Below are positions 32,771 to 44,578 of a stretch of DNA of 64,000 nt, piece after piece (position 1 is the stretch's first letter; every line of letters begins with the position of its first letter). Made by a program: the position numbers and the translations under genes. Under the pieces are notes generated by a model, which was not told the DNA's origin, ran no database searches, and saw nothing but the letters and a program-made list of their open reading frames with translations. Origin of the DNA: Euptelea pleiosperma (taxonomy: Eukaryota > Streptophyta > Magnoliopsida > Ranunculales > Eupteleaceae); NCBI GenBank assembly GCA_035048495.1, contig CM068553.1, positions 29,784,978 to 29,848,977 of the forward strand, written 5' to 3'.

Positions 32771-34855
32771 CCCTTGGGCACTCTTGTAGATTCTCTAGGC
32801 CATATGATAGCACCAGGTCCGTCTCTATCTTAAGGCCATTAAGGCAGCCCGTTTCCCCTAGCCCAGGTCCCACAGCATATTTTGGGCACACTAACCACAT
32901 GGATGTTTAGACCACCCCTTATTTGGATATATAAACCAAAATTTTTTCCCATCATATAGATTCAATCTTTGTAAATCCGACGGAATATCCATTTTTAACT
33001 TAGATGCCCAATCTGTCTTGTTTAATTTAGTGGTGTGTGCTTTAGTTTTTGTTAAAACATTTTTAAAGTTAGGGTGTTTTTTGAGTTATGGTTGGTTTTA
33101 AATCTATCAAATTTTTTTTCTGAAGTTTTTTTAATTATAGATTATTGAAACCCTTATTATTATGGTTAGAATCAGGATTTTTGTCTGAACAAAGTGTGTG
33201 CTTGTGTGTATGTATATATATATAGGGTCAGGGTCAGGGTCGGGGACAACATTTTCATACAACATTTTTGACAACAATTTTGGTGTACCACATGGAAGAT
33301 GAATCAATAGCTGATTTTTGACGAGGATGATCTCTTCACCATATAGACCACCCATACAAAAAATCAGCACATTCTGAAATTTTTAACCCTATCAAATCTG
33401 GTTTTCAAGTTACGATAAAAATAGACGGTCCATAATTCTTCAACTTGTAAACCGATCTATAAATATCGGATTGATTTGAATTTTTGTGAAGATGATCTCC
33501 TCGCTATAAAGACCATCCTCGCCAAAAATCACCCCATTCCAAGACTTCTAATTTAAAACTCATTTGCATGTAATTGTACAATTTTGGCCAATGACAAAAC
33601 TACACCATTGTGCACCATGACAAAGTACAACGATCATAAACCATGTGATCTTTACTGATACTTTAGAATTTTTTTTTATCAATAATACTTCCATCTGTGT
33701 TTTTTTAATCTCTAAATGAAAGGTTTATAAATTCTTGTCGTTACTTCGTAATCAATTTATTTTATTTCAATATATATTTTGTATCCTATTTTTATAATCG
33801 TTATAATTTTAAAAAATAATATTACAAGCTAACAAACGATTTTAATTATTTATATTATCCCCGTGCTGAGTACGGCACAATTAATACTAGGTTATAATAT
33901 AAATTGACTTAGTGAACCATATCTAAGAGTGTGCCACATACGTCCGCCCTTAAGAGAATGCTAAGGAAATATTTACGGAACGGCCGTGATGTAACAAGGA
34001 TAGCTTGCCAACTATTTTTTAACAGTTAAATTTTGTATTTTAGTTTTTTTTTTTTTCTAATTTATTTATATACGTGGTGATTTGGAAGAGTGGGGGTTGG
34101 TTAACTAACCGAATAATTTTTTTTTCTAAATATATAGGACATTTCGACATTCCTATCCTCATGAAAATTTTTTAATTTAAAAAATCCAGACCATCGAATT
34201 AAACCATTATTTTGGGTCTATTGTTTATATGGAAATGACTTTTGGTGACGATGATCATCATGGCAAGGGAAACTCAATATATGGTTGGATTGTCAAACAT
34301 GATGTGGGCCCAAGACTGACTCCAAAAAATACTCTGACTCATTCAAACCATCATTTTTAAAACATGACTTGATTGAACCTCAATTGATATTTTATCAATA
34401 GTTTAGTGTGAGTCAATCACGGTTAGTAGCCTTAAAATTTTAATATTACAAGATACTCTCAAATTGATCAAGTCATGACTAGAGAGTTAAATTTTTAATT
34501 AATACCATATTAATATATTAAATATAAAAAAAAGTCCTCATATGGAGAGTTTTTGCCTTAGGCCTCAACTTGCATCGGCATTTCCTCAACCCCCAATCAT
34601 CCATTAGCACGTGGAGAGGAGGTAACCTTTAGGAAGCCCTTGCCCTCCCATCATGAGGCATATCCTCAACCAAATGGGTGATGTAAGCTGAACTTTCCTT
34701 AATCCTCTTGGTGTTATGTAGAGCTGGATGGTGTTAGAAGTACTGTACATGAAGGCACGACTCCGCTACCTAGTTTTTGGGAGGACTTTTTCCTTAAAGG
34801 CATTTTCGTACTTTTACATAGAGATATGGAAACCCTAATTTCGTCTTGGCTGGGA
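32771..34855. other. Intergenic region upstream of the WAK-like gene
   Basis: AT-rich. 33223-33243 has three GGGTCA/GGGTCG units after a TA run. 33300-33350 and 33476-33530 are two diverged copies of a 'gatgatctc..cgc.ata.agacca' block. No gene recognised. Confidence 0.5.
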
Positions 34856-34864
34856 TTATATATA
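34856..34864 (+). promoter_or_regulatory. Candidate TATA box of the WAK-like gene
   Basis: TTATATATA lies about 175-183 bp upstream of the chosen start codon. It would place the transcript start near 34890 and give a leader of about 150 nt. No other promoter element is assigned. Confidence 0.45.
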
Positions 34865-35038
34865 CCTCGGTTGATTAGAAACGAGTATACCGTTGTATAT
34901 ATTGTAAGTGTTTCTTTTGCCCTAGAGCATAATGGAATCGATGTGGATCCGTGGATGTACCTCAATCTAGAGGGAACCACGTATATCCTGTGTTGTGGTT
35001 GTTTGCATCTTCGTCTTTATGTTGTACAAAAGGAAAAG

Positions 35039-35936
35039 ATGAAAGAAAGAAGTAGAGCCGAAGTTCCACAATTGCTTTTGCTTCATCTACTCTTGTTACC
35101 GGCAATCGACGTAACATTGACATCTCAAGTCTTGCCCGGTTGCCAAGAAACATGTGGAAACGTGAGCATTCCCTACCCGTTCGGAATTGGAGAAAAATGC
35201 TATAAGGATGCAGGGTACAAAATAACATGCAACGACAACAAACCCTTCTACAAACCCTTTTTGGGTAATGTTAACGTTGAGATTCTAAGTATATCACTGG
35301 AAGCTCAAGTGCTCATCAATGGTGAGTATGTTAGCGACTGTTATGACTCGCGGGGGGTGAGATTTGGCGATCCGATAGACGACTTCGGCTGGACCGATTT
35401 GAGGGGTAGTCCTTTCAGGTATTCGTTCACCCGCAACAAGTTCACGGCCATTGGCTGTGACACCGTCGCATTGTTCAGTAATTTTGTCGACGCAAACTTC
35501 TACAAACTGTGTATGTCGTCTTGCTTGGACAGCACAAGTGTGATAGAGGGTTCTTGCACTGTTCCTGGTTGTTGCCAGACCACCATTCTCAAGGGACTTC
35601 AGAGGTTTAACACCAGTCTCCGTAGCATGTTCAACCACACTAAGTCCAAGTTCAACCCCTGCAGCTATGCCTTCCTAGCTGATCAAGAGATGTTCAATTT
35701 CAAAGTATCGGATCTCTCCACTAATGGTTCCTTGGATAGAACTCTGATTCCGGTCGCGCTAGACTGGTCAATTGGGAACGAGACATGCGTACAAGCTCAA
35801 AGAAACCCGGCGTCTTACGCTTGCGGCAAACCAAATAGTTATTGTGCTAACTCCACCAATGGCCCTCGAACTGGATATCGGTGTTACTGCAACGATGGTT
35901 ACCAAGGGAACCCCTATCTCTCCCAAGGATGCCAAG
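35039..35936 (+). CDS. WAK-like exon 1: signal peptide, GUB_WAK_bind, EGF-like
   Basis: 898 bp, ending in phase 1 at GCCAAG|GTAATT. It encodes nearly the whole extracellular region, with 'NPYLSQGCQ' just before the junction, as is typical of WAK exon 1. Confidence 0.9.
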
Positions 35937-38900
35937 GTAATTAAGTTGTTTATTTTCGAAGTCCAAATGTAGCTTAGATGATCCCTAGGAGGACTTACAT
36001 ACCAAAAATCGGCGTGATTAGTGATTTCAAACCCTTGGATCTTTGTACCAGAGATAATCCTCAAATTCCACGGTTAAAAATCAGGCCATGAAAAGGACTC
36101 CGATACAACGTTTAGAAATCACTAATCAGGTTAGTTTTCAGTCTGTAGGCAAAGTTCGAAGTCTCGGCCAATCCCGTTCTGGATCGGGAGATCCAGATCA
36201 GGATCGACCTCCACCGATCTGAACTGGGATCGGTGCCCACGGATCCCGAGCTTTTGAACCGTTTCTGTAGGTCCGTCTAGGGTTGGGCCAAACATCTATA
36301 CGGTCAGAAATTTGTAAGAATATGCCAGGTGGCTTATACTGTGATCCGTCTGGCTCTGCAATGTCCACTCCTTAGATGACCGGTTTGGGTTTCAGAACAA
36401 TCGTGTGAAGTGATTTGCAGAGTTTTTGAGTAGATTTTTTGGAAAACTTTTTAGGAAAAAGATGTATGAAGGCAATTGGAGGAGTAAAACTTGTGTCACA
36501 AGACGTTGTGACCGAAGCCGGTCACAGCGTTCAATATGAGCCACGTGGCATACTATTATAGGACGATGGCCGTATGGATGTTTGACCAGTCCCTCGGTGG
36601 ACCGGTACACAAAAAATAAGTTTGATTAGTGATTTCTAACTGATTCAGTTGAAGTTATTTTCATGGGTTGATTTTAACGGTAGGAATCTGAGCATTATTG
36701 AGCGTTATTTGGGTGCAAAAATCCAAAGGTTGTAAATCACTAATCAGGCTGATTTTTGGTTTGTAGGTCCACCGAGTGACTGGCCAAACATCCATACGGT
36801 CAGTGCCCTCTGATCGTATGCCACGTGGCTCAACATCTTGTGACACAAGTTTTACTAGTGCCAATTGCCAATTGGAGTACTTTTTAGGGCTTACAGACCT
36901 TATGGATGTTTGGTCCACCTCTTGATGGATCCTCACATCAACAGTCAGTTTACTTGGTGATTTTCAACCGTTGGATTTAGCATTTTAATAAAGTGATTTT
37001 TGACCATTAGATTTAAGTTTTTTTTTTTTTGAATGTTAAAATATAACTGTTAGAAATAATAGATCGAGCTGATTTTTGGTACGTAGGTTCACCAAGAGGT
37101 TTACCAAACATCAATTAGGTCAGTGGTCTCTAAAATGAGCTCCACATGGCAGGTTTTTAGGATGGGAGACTTCAAATTTTGAAATCCCCAAGGGAAAGCA
37201 AATATTTTGTCTCACCAACCATTGCCCTTTGGGCCGACTGACCGCATGGATGTTTGCCCGTCTGTCTTCTTATGCAATAACCTTCCTTCTGGCCGAGGGG
37301 GATTCTCCACGGATCGAACGACCGGTGTTGGCTTAGTGTTGCTAGCAACGTCCTCTTCCAACTTTGCATTTTTTCAGCTCCTGTGAATAATTCTTTTAGG
37401 GAAGAAGCAGGTCCACTCTTTGTAAGCGACTCATACAACTTGGTAGATACTGGGTAGTCCTTTCCGATTGCAATCTTCAATCGTGAGGATTTCTCCTCAG
37501 AACCTCTTGGTGTAATCATGAAGAGATTCACCCTCGTGCTTCCTCAAGTTGAAGAGCGAGTCTATGTCCTAGGTACACTCATGGTTGCACAAATACTTAA
37601 CCATGAACAACTCTTCCAAGTCTATGAAGCTGTTTACAGATCGACCTCAGCGGGATCTTGTGGAACCACGTGAGTGTGGACCATGCAAACTTGATGAAAA
37701 TACTCTACACATGAGGTGCTCTTTGTGTGCGTGCATGACCTAACCCCACTGAATGATACAAAGTTCAGAATAATGAACTTCATGCTCACCTCTCTCTCCA
37801 TGATCCATGGAGCAAAAGGCGACCTTATAGTCCATCTGATGGCGATGTACGCCAGGTGGTTTGGGGCCTTGCTCTTGTGACGAGTGAAGAGGTTTGTGAA
37901 CCCTAGGTCCTTCTTCCTCATCCATTGTCCAAGCGCTAGATCATAATTTTCCTTCATTGGTGGGTGTGGGAGTCTCAGACTTCTGTGACTTCTTCGCATG
38001 CTTTGGATCACGCTAGTAGAGTCTGACTCTAACTGTTGGTCTCCACCGTGGTCTCAATTTTGAGTTTGTGGAGCCACAACATTGTCCTCTGTGACTCCAT
38101 ATCTCGTGGTCTTCTCAGTTGTTTTTACAATGCCATTGCTTGCTGGCGTAACTCTTCCATCTCCTTACGCTTCCCCTCTCCCTATTTATCTATTCCTAAA
38201 GTTGATGTTGGAGGATCTCGGATTTAGAGAAAGAGTCAGTAGGAGTAGGCATAGTATTGCTCTTCACACATTATTGGGTTTTCCATTTTTGAGCCATTGA
38301 TCATGACGTGAGAATCACTTATACTGTGTTTCCCACAGACGGTGCCAAAAGATAGAGGGGTAATATCACATTACCTTCAAGTGTGGTGAGATCAAGCTCT
38401 GATGAATAGAGAACCTACTAAAGAAGCACATCGTGAGAGACCTTGGCACTGATAGGGTACCGGTCGAAGACAGTCCAAACGGTCAAGTCAACTTCTCTTC
38501 TCAATAACTATAAGCCACTTTGGTTAGGTTGCATACCTTGGGGCTGAGGCTCTTTCCTCTTTATAGATGGAGGCCTCCATCTCCGAAATAGAACGATCCA
38601 TGTGGGTCATTCTGGCACACGGGTCACCTTCCCCCATCCAGTCGAGTTGCACTCTTCGTTTAGGCAACTATCTCCTCTAGCGGAGAGTCCTGCTATTCTA
38701 GGAATAGTCCTCACCTCACGTCTCCACTTCGCGTGCGGATCACTGTGCCAACTGGATCAGTAGGAGTAGGAGTACTATTGCTCTTCACACATTGGGTCCA
38801 GACATTGATCATGATGTGAGAACCACTTACACTTTGTTTCCCACAAATGGTGCAAGAAGATGTAGGGGTAATATCACATTACCTTCACCTGAGGTGAGAT

Positions 38901-39859
38901 CAAGCTCTAACGAATGGAGAACCTACTAAAGAAGCACATCTGAGAGTCCTTGGCACCGATGGGGTACCGGTCGAAGACAATCCAATGGTCGAAGACAATA
39001 AGCCACTTTGGTTAGGGTTGCATACCTTGGGGTTGAGGCTCATTTCCTCTTTATAGTTGGAGGCCTCCATCTCCGAAATAGAAGGATTCCTCTGGGTCCT
39101 TCTGGCACATGGGATCTCCTTCCCTTACCGAGTCGAGTTGCACTCTTGGTTTAGTCAACTATCTCCTCTAGCAAAGTGTCATGCTATTCTAGGTATAGTC
39201 CTCATCTCACGTCTCCACTCCGTGTGCGGATCAGTGTGCCAACTGGATCCATATATTGTGAAAGTATGTGTGGGTTCTCGGCCCACCTTATGTTTCTATT
39301 TTGAGTTACCTATTGCGAAAGTACATGCAGGTTCTCGGCCCACATTGCATTTCTATTTTGAGCTACCTATTGCTCTAGTAGAGCTCCCAACATTGAGTTG
39401 TGGAGCTGTGATGAGCTCCACCTCCTCCTAGCAGGTCTTCTCTTCCTTTATTGATCTATACCACTTATGGCGGAGGTCTGCTCTATTAATATATTTGCAT
39501 TAATCCTCTTCTGCCACCTCGGTGTTCTTAGGTGCATAATTAATTTACCCATAGTTCCGTAGTTAACCACAGCCTAATTCTAATATGGATGGGACATATA
39601 TCACCCAGTCTGGATAAGAAAGCTCCTATCTACATAAGATGGGCTCTTTTTACTTAACCAGATCGATGATGAGAGAAAGGGTTTAAGTCTAGCTAGCTTC
39701 CTACACATGCAACAAGCACCCTGATGGCTCCATGTGCAACCATACTTTGACCATTTTAGGTAGGTATATACAACATGTCTGACCTACCCCAATGCCCTTA
39801 TAAATAAGGCCCCTCCCTCATTGTAGAAAGGGATGAACCATTGGTACTTGTAGAAGCTT

Positions 39860-39905
<46 letters not shown>

Positions 39906-42900
39906 TAGCACACCAAGCTCCCACCTGACTTGAACCGCCAACTTCCTTATCCATGCTATAAGCCACATGCCTTAGTGGACTTACACAACAAAAATCAATT
40001 CGATTTGTTATTTTCTCCCTCAGGATTTGACTATTCCACAATTGCAACCACCTTGATGAAAATGCTTGAATCTAATAGCCATGAATCACAAAAAGGTTGA
40101 TTTTTGGTGTGTAGGTCCACTAAATGATGGAACAAACATTCATGGGGTCAATGGGCCCAAAACAGCGCAAGGTCAAAGCATGTTGCTCCAAGTCTAGGAA
40201 GATTATGATAATCAATCTAAACGATCCAAATCTAAGGTACGGTCTCCTATTAGGTTGGCCACATCCTAAAATTATCCATATGGGAGGATCTTAACCATCG
40301 TCATAATTAATCTATCTGCTTAGAACTTAAACTTTCCAAATAGTTATTTTAAAATTTTTGGTATTTTTGCAGCACCCCTTGATAAAAAAAATAAAAAAAT
40401 AAAAAATAAAAAATAAAAATAAAAAATAGGAATACCCCATTTTATATTTAAAATGTAGGAGTATGCATTTGCCTTAGTATAACCATCATTTTTAAAACAT
40501 GACTTGTATCATGCGCCACTAACACTGTATCTGATATTTTCGTCCTTTCATAAGTGCACGTAATGCAAGTCACATTTTAACGTGAGTCAATGGCGGTCGA
40601 TGAAAAGTTTTAATGCTTTAAAATATTAGGGGGTATTACAATTACTTACAAATTTCAGGGGTGTTATAGAAGTAAGATTAAATTTCTAATATTACAAGAA
40701 ACTCATAAATTGATCAAGTCATGATTATGATTTATAGGGTTCTTTCATGTAACAAAGGCACAAACAATATTAAGTTAGTTTGATGTTGAGTGCTTTGATT
40801 TCAATTCTTATTTTTTTTGGCTAATTAAGCTCTAATTTCAACTTAGCTAACATTGGTTCTTCTCCTTGTGATGGGCTTTATCAAGATAAAAACGAGTGTG
40901 ATGACTCAAACAAACCCTGCCATGCGGATGGGATTTGCCGTAATACCATCGGGAGTTTTCACTGCTCTTGTAAACGTGGCTACCATGGTGATGGTAAAAT
41001 GGATGGAACTGGCTGCACCAATGATATTAAATCATTTCCCGTGATACGCCTCATTGTAGGTAAGGCAATGTAGATGATAAATATTTTTTTTATAGATAAA
41101 ATTCATTTATTAAAGACCTTGTAGGCTGAGAAGGCCTACCAAGGCAAAAGGGCAAAAAACAACAAGAAGCAAAAACACAAAACAAAAGACCCCCAACAAA
41201 GCTACCCTTCCATCCATCACCCCCACTTACACCTTAATCCCTCCCAGTCAATGATGGACCAATTAAACACTACCTCCTCAAATCTATCACCCCTCCATTC
41301 TTCATACAATTTGACCCAAATATAAACAAGGCCTCTAATTTCACCAAGAGGGCCTCAAGGGAAGTACTTTTACCCTCAAAGACTCTATTATTGTGTTCTT
41401 TACAAATACCCCACAAGATAGTCAATAGAGTTAGTGCTTGCAACCTGATCTTTCTGAGAACCCCAAATACCTTGCAATGCCAAGCTAATAGCAACTCTTT
41501 AATCGACAAATGAGCAGCCCAACTGAACCCAAAATCTCTACGAAACTCTAATTATATCACCAACGCCACTCTCCAATGCAAGAATAAGTGGTCCCTAGAT
41601 TCTTCACTCTCCAAACACATGGGACAATGATCTATCATCCCTTTACCGCTCCTCCATAAGAATTTTATAGTCCAAACTCTACCATGGATCACACACAATT
41701 TCAAGAGTCAAACTTTGAAGGGAGCTCTGCTGCCCTACAATCTTTTAATGCCTCATAAATAGATTACACAAAATCTACATTTGCTTTCATATTTCCACCA
41801 TCTAACATCTTCCACCTAGCTAAGAGAGGGTGTATCTCCCATAAGAAAATCCTCTCCTCTTTGCACCTCATCGCTGAGGTTTCGACCAAATTAAATTGAG
41901 GTTCCAAGCAAGTAAATCATCACTTGCAACCTGCATCTCACAAATAGAGACCAATTTCATACTAGAGATAATATAGAGATTATGAAACTCACTCCAACCT
42001 AACCTCAAAACACCAGATGTCTTTCCAGAATAGCACTCTATTACCTTTTCTCACCTTGAACACAACCCCTTCTTCAAACTTCTATAACCCTCTCATGATC
42101 CACCTTCAAACCTCACACCTATAAGGACCTCTAGGTTGCCTACTAACCCAACCCACCACACTTTCACCATACCTCACTACATTCATACTAGGCCACAACA
42201 TGTCTCTATCCAAACCAAACCTCTATAGCCACTTACCTTTCAATGCTAGCTTCACATATATTTTTAAGCTTCCTAATCCATAACCCACCTTTCTCTTTGG
42301 ACCTCGCGACAACCCTCCGACCAAAAAGACTCAACTTATGACAATTCCCTTTTCCACTCTATAAATTTTTTTTTCATGACTTTAACTATCCTCTTTTCTA
42401 CACTCATGCACATCACAAAAAGAGACATATAGTACAATGGTATGCTAGAAAGAGTACTCTTAATAAGTACAGGTCTACCCCTTTGGACAAAAACTCAGCT
42501 TTCCCCCTTGATTGACAATTCTCCAAGTGCTCTAATATAGAATCCCATATTGCCTTGCTTCTATAGCTAACCCTTAGAGGTAACCCAAAATACATAGAAG
42601 GTAAGATCCAATCCGACACTACAAAATGGAAGTCGCATTCCCCACCCTTCAAGATTAGGATCAAACCTTTTATCTTTAATGTTCTCATTCTCTAATGTCA
42701 AGATTAGGATCAATCCTTCTATGTTCTCATTCTTTCATTACAAAAATGGCATACTATAGGGGCATTTGTGTACAAGAGCATTGGATGCAAAGTTTCAGAT
42801 GTAGAGGTCTCCCGATGCGATGTAGAGGACTCTCGTTGCCCCACATAGATGTTGAGCCCACCTTTTTTGTTGAATAACGAATAATATAAAGCGGAAATAA

Positions 42901-44578
42901 CCAAACTAATATTTGTGAATATACACAATAAAAATCAGCTTGATTGTGATTTCTAGCCACAAGATCTAGTACCAAAAAAAGATGCTTGAATCCAATGGTA
43001 AGAATAATCTAAAAGGAGCTAAAATCTATAGCTAAAAATCATCAATCAAGCTGATTTTTAGTGGTATTCACCAATGGTTGGGATCAACATCCATGTGGTC
43101 ATGGGCCCAAAAATGAGCTTAGTGGGATCATGAGAGTCATCTACATCTACTGCATCCAAAGTCCTCTACATCTAAATTTTTTATCCAATTAGGAAATTAT
43201 GGGTCTATTTTTTATTCATGGACACCCCTATCAAGAGATATTTTCCTAGCCAAATTTCAAGGACCTACCTTTCCTCAACCATTGTTCACTAAGAAAGACA
43301 AAGGTTGTTTGCCTCTAATTTCAAAATTCTCAATAGAATAAAAGTCTTTATGGTTGAATGGGACTTGTAGTGGAACTCCTTTAACTTGTTTTCTTTACAG
43401 GTATTGGTCTAGGCCTTCTGTTTCTAATTGTTTCCAGTTCCTTGTTATACGGGGCACTCAAGAAAAGAAGGTTGATCAAACTCAGAGAGAAATTCTTCCA
43501 ACAAAATGGAGGTTTATTGTTGCAACAACAAATCACTTCACGTAAAGGTGTTTTAGAGATTGCCAAGATTTTTACTATGGAAGACTTGAAACGGGCAACC
43601 AACAACTACGACGAGAGTCGAGTTCTTGGCCAAGGAGGCTATGGTACGGTGTACAAAGGAATTTTACCAGATAAGAGAATAGTAGCCATTAAGAAGTCCA
43701 AAATAATGGATCCGAGCCAAATTACACAGTTCATAAATGAGGTGGACATTCTTTCTCAAATCAACCACCGAAATGTGGTAAAGCTCCTAGGTTGTTGTTT
43801 AGAGACGGAAGTTCCCTTGTTAGTTTACGAATTCGTTTCCAATGGTACTCTCCTCCAACACATCCATAATGAGAACACCACAACTACAATTTCATGGGGT
43901 TATCGTTTAAGGATCGCCTCAGAAACAGCAGGAGCACTCGCTTATTTACACTCATCACACTCCATGCCGGTCCTTCACCGAGATGTCAAGTCTTCCAACA
44001 TACTATTAGATGATAATTACGTCGCAAAAGTATCTGATTTTGGAGCTTCAAGGTTGGTTCCTCTTGATCAAACTCAAATGACTACACTGGTACAAGGGAC
44101 CTTAGGATACTTAGACCCAGAATGTTTTCAAACAGGTCAGTTAACTGAGAAAAGTGATGTTTATAGCTTTGGTGTTGTTCTTGTGGAGCTTTTAACTGGG
44201 GAGAAGCCAATTTCAGTAGAAAGATCTGAAGAATATAGAAGCTTGGCTATGTTTTTCATTTCTTCAATCAGGGAAAATCGTCTCTTCCAAATTCTTGATG
44301 ATCGAATTGTGAATGAGGGGAGCAAAGAGCAGCTACTAGCAGTTGCTAAGCTAGCAAGGAGATGCCTAAAGCTAAAAGGGAAAGAAAGGCCTACAATGAA
44401 GGAAGTGACAGTAGAGTTGGACAAATTGAGAATGTTCCAAGAACATCCATGGGTGCAACAAAACCACAAGGAGACTAAAATTTTGCTAGGTGAGCCATCA
44501 AATTCTTCTACTTGTGATGCAACCGGTCAATATAGTGTAGCGAGGGACTTCATGCAATCATTAGAGATTGGACGATGA
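35039..44578 (+). CDS. Wall-associated receptor kinase-like protein (three exons, 749 aa)
   Basis: Plasma-membrane receptor kinase that, as a family, binds pectin-derived cell-wall ligands and signals in defence or cell expansion. CDS joins 35039-35936, 40886-41059 and 43401-44578. All splice sites are GT-AG and phases agree. Residues 1-29 are a signal peptide ([12 protein letters not shown]). A GUB_WAK_bind domain starts at about 35 ([17 protein letters not shown]). A Cys-rich EGF-like part is near 250-299. A calcium-type EGF (DKNECDD...[12 protein letters not shown]) covers 300-343. The transmembrane helix is about 347-377, and the kinase begins near 425 with [24 protein letters not shown] (about 550), DFGASR (570) and GTLGYLDPE (590). 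All catalytic residues are present (RD type). The start at 35039 is chosen because the signal peptide follows directly; an in-frame ATG at 34826 would add 71 unlikely residues. The length is normal and there is no frame break. Confidence 0.92.
35990..36153. mobile_element. Foldback MITE copy 1 (intron 1)
   Basis: Inverted arms 'aaaaatc..c.tgattagtgatttc' at 36004-36030 and the complement at 36107-36145. The same arm sequence recurs in four other copies in this gene's introns. Confidence 0.65.
36471..36869. mobile_element. Long foldback element with about 150-bp arms (intron 1)
   Basis: It starts GGCAATTGG and ends CCAATTGCC. Left arm 36471-36630 and right arm 36740-36869 are close inverted copies ('gtaaaacttgtgtcacaaga', 'gccacgtggcat', 'gtatggatgttt..ccagtc', 'cggtggacc'). 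The inner part is MITE copy 2. It would form a strong hairpin in the pre-mRNA. Confidence 0.75.
36890..37127. mobile_element. Foldback MITE copy 3 (intron 1)
   Basis: Arms 'atggatgtttggtcca' (36902) and 'taccaaacatcaatta' (37103), with inner 'gctgatttttggtacgtaggttcacc' at 37067-37092. More decayed than copy 2. Confidence 0.55.
37150..38236 (-). pseudogene. Gypsy gag relic in intron 1
   Basis: Minus-strand frames broken by several stops include [17 protein letters not shown] (about 37510-37570) and [21 protein letters not shown] (about 37640-37710). This is the pattern of Ty3/gypsy (Tat-type) gag next to its leader. No pol remains. Confidence 0.5.
38239..39960 (-). repeat. Gypsy LTR plus tandemly duplicated LTR-PBS-leader segment (intron 1)
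   Basis: 38239-38759 and 38760-about 39250 are direct copies, each with leader, a PBS (TTGGCACCGTCTGTGGGA on the minus strand at 38332-38349; degenerate at 38830-38850) and about 400 bp of LTR end. The LTR continues to about 39960, with a minus-strand TATA near 39800 and a (GA)n tract. It belongs with the gag relic to its left. The outer border is uncertain. Confidence 0.65.
39864..39899 (+). repeat. (CT)18 microsatellite
   Basis: Uninterrupted CT dinucleotides lie within the LTR relic in intron 1. Confidence 0.95.
39973..40135. mobile_element. Foldback MITE copy 4 (intron 1)
   Basis: 'acaacaaaaatcaattcgat' at 39984-40003 and 'ggttgatttttggtgtgtag' at 40094-40113 are the two arms. The flanks 'tagtggac' and 'gtccacta' are also complementary. 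Confidence 0.6.
40886..41059 (+). CDS. WAK-like exon 2: EGF_CA
   Basis: 174 bp, acceptor ATCAAG|AT, donor TGTAG|GTAAGG. It gives [10 protein letters not shown] across the junction, matching the usual GCxDINEC of WAKs. An alternative acceptor at 40846 (ACTTAG|CT) is also in frame. It would add 13 residues ([13 protein letters not shown]) and has the better pyrimidine tract. Confidence 0.8.
41084..42700 (-). pseudogene. 5'-truncated L1-type LINE in intron 2
   Basis: The minus-strand frame at 42688-42413 has [19 protein letters not shown] and the following FLSKGVDL, which is the C-terminal RT/thumb pattern of plant L1 elements (YLGLPLG...). 41509-41270 has [19 protein letters not shown], the conserved zf-RVT tail. 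Frames between are broken. An A-rich 3' end is at 41084-41095. The element is antisense to the host gene, as is common for tolerated intronic insertions. Confidence 0.8.
42920..43074. mobile_element. Foldback MITE copy 5 (intron 2)
   Basis: Arms 'aaaaatcagcttgattgtga' (42930) and 'tcaatcaagctgattttta' (43043-43061) are almost perfect complements, so this is the best-preserved small copy. Confidence 0.75.
43401..44578 (+). CDS. WAK-like exon 3: transmembrane helix and kinase
   Basis: 1178 bp after TTCTTTACAG|GT, open to TGA at 44576-44578. It encodes the transmembrane segment [17 protein letters not shown], a basic juxtamembrane stretch, the full kinase domain and a 60-70 residue tail. Confidence 0.92.

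Noticed and set aside
33223..33243. Telomere-like GGGTCA repeats
   Set aside because: Only three units and not the plant TTTAGGG repeat; chance or local slippage.
34826..35038. Upstream start for the WAK-like protein
   Set aside because: It would place 71 residues before an evident signal peptide and overlap the presumed TATA and leader.
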